From Thermoplasmata archaeon (GTDB lineage Archaea; Thermoplasmatota; Thermoplasmata; GCA-020350865): a stretch of 5,805 bases of DNA. Positions within the stretch are counted from its first letter, which is position 1. Every line of letters starts with the position of its first letter. Where the stretch lies: assembly GCA_020350865.1 (NCBI GenBank), contig CP070726.1, positions 85,119-90,923 on the forward strand, read 5' to 3'. The notes beneath the pieces were generated by a model. The model did not search any database. It saw nothing but the letters and a program-made list of their open reading frames with translations, and was not told where the DNA came from. Shown in pieces: positions 4,906-5,805 of this stretch. The translations under genes were made by a program, and so were the position numbers.

Positions 4906-5805
4906 ATGAAGGCAGAACAGAGGGTTCTGAGGATGTCTGGGGAGTTGCAGAAGCCTAGGCGAAGGCACGATATAGACTGGCTGCGGATAATCGGCATGGC
5001 AATGATCTTCATCTACCACTGCAACAGGTTTTTCAATACTGAGGACTGGCATGTTAAGAATCCCATGACCTACGGTACAGCCGACTCAATCGAGATGTTC
5101 ATGGTTGTATTCGTAATGCCCCTCTTTTTCATTCTCTCGGGAATAAGCACGCGCTACTCCCTCCAGTTCCGGGATGCCAGGGCCTTTCTTGCAGCCCGGA
5201 CAAAGCGCATCCTCATACCCCTTATATTCGGGATATTCGTTCTCTCTCCCCCGCAGATATACCTCGAGCGCCTCACCCACGGAGACACGAACAAGTCCTT
5301 TATCGGTTGGTTCCCACAGTACTTCGATGGGCTCTACCTCCCTGGAGAGCCAGGCAATTTTGCGTGGATGGGTGTGCACCTCTGGTATCTTTTGATCCTG
5401 TTCTTGTTCTCGCTCATAATGCTTCGTACCTTTATCAAGTGGCTGGGAAAGGAGGGCAGATTCCGCAAGTTTCTGGCATCTATCGCTTCAAAGCCCGGCG
5501 GCATCCTCTTCGTGGGTGTCCCATTTGTCTACATCGGCTTCATTCCTGTGATCCTGGACGAGGCCTTTATAGTGGCGGGCTGGACGTTTTCGGCGTACTT
5601 GTTCTTATTTATCTGGGGCTATCTACTGGCCTCGAATCAGAGGTACCAGGATGCAATACGGCGACACGCATGGATTGCCCTTGTCATTGCCATTGCCACT
5701 TCACCTGTTTGGTTCACGCCCATGTGGATTCTCAAACCTCTATCTTGCTGGGCCTTCATGATTGCCTTTCTCGGTCTGGGTCAGCGATATCTGGAAAATA
5801 GAAAC
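4906..5805 (+). CDS. Membrane acyltransferase, Acyl_transf_3 family (3' end beyond the window)
   Basis: The frame stays open for 300 codons to the right edge, so the gene is partial. These integral membrane enzymes transfer acyl groups to sugars, glycans or lipids. The N-terminal motif RHDIDWLRIIGMAMIFIYHCNRF carries the conserved histidine (H38) in span 1. WHVKN (48-52), MPLFFILSG (71-79), KRILIPLIFG (100-109), LSPPQIYLERL (113-123) and GVHLWYLLILFLF (156-168) match the branch with OpgC/MdoC-like bacterial proteins. About eight spans are visible: 25-43, 63-81, 101-115, 158-175, 199-213, 227-241, 255-270 and 278-293. ATG at 4906 is chosen as the first in-frame ATG, with GAGGA (4892-4896) 9 bases upstream; ATG 4933 is an alternative. 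The family usually has about 350-400 residues, so perhaps 50-100 are missing. The acceptor is unknown. Confidence 0.9.
   Translation, partial: MKAEQRVLRMSGELQKPRRRHDIDWLRIIGMAMIFIYHCNRFFNTEDWHVKNPMTYGTADSIEMFMVVFVMPLFFILSGISTRYSLQFRDARAFLAARTKRILIPLIFGIFVLSPPQIYLERLTHGDTNKSFIGWFPQYFDGLYLPGEPGNFAWMGVHLWYLLILFLFSLIMLRTFIKWLGKEGRFRKFLASIASKPGGILFVGVPFVYIGFIPVILDEAFIVAGWTFSAYLFLFIWGYLLASNQRYQDAIRRHAWIALVIAIATSPVWFTPMWILKPLSCWAFMIAFLGLGQRYLENRN

Noticed and set aside
1..5805. CRISPR array, tRNA, rRNA or insertion sequence
   Set aside because: No regularly spaced direct repeats, no tRNA-like arms with a T-loop, no rRNA signatures, and no transposase or terminal inverted repeats were seen.

Overview
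This 5.8 kb window looks archaeal, probably euryarchaeal. The signs are AT-rich TATA-type (box A) elements about 27 bases before plausible transcription starts, strong GAGGTG/GGAGG ribosome-binding sites, ATGA stop/start overlaps, and heavy use of AGG/AGA for arginine and ATA for isoleucine. No convincing bacterial -35/-10 promoter was seen. A finer placement (for example within Thermoplasmata) would be a guess.

Layout from left to right. Bases 1-352 hold no secure gene but contain two box A candidates and a small hairpin. At 353-448 lies a 31-residue lipoprotein-like peptide with its own ribosome-binding site. At 609-1004 is a winged-helix DNA-binding protein, whose promoter is flanked by an inverted repeat. 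It converges on, and overlaps by 9 bases, a four-span membrane protein (996-2123, minus strand). The soluble C-terminal domain of that protein may have a degenerate restriction-endonuclease-like fold. A divergent promoter region (2124-2228) follows.

From 2229 to 4626 runs a tight four-gene operon on the plus strand: a 43-residue small protein, a membrane-anchored bacterial-PH-like protein, an ABC ATPase with a DUF4162-type tail, and an ABC-2 type permease. Junctions are ATGA, 3 bases, ATGA, so translational coupling is likely. The ATPase and permease should form an exporter or membrane-remodelling transporter of unknown substrate. The PH-like protein is probably an accessory subunit.

After a 279-base intergenic region with a box A and an inverted repeat at the predicted start site, a membrane acyltransferase of the Acyl_transf_3 family begins at 4906. 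It runs off the right edge after 300 codons, so it has no stop here.

The families of the larger genes are ordinary. The more unusual items are the micro-lipoprotein, the small coupled first gene of the ABC operon, the membrane protein with the nuclease-like domain overlapping the regulator, and the palindromes at two promoters. Nothing here proves a new system.
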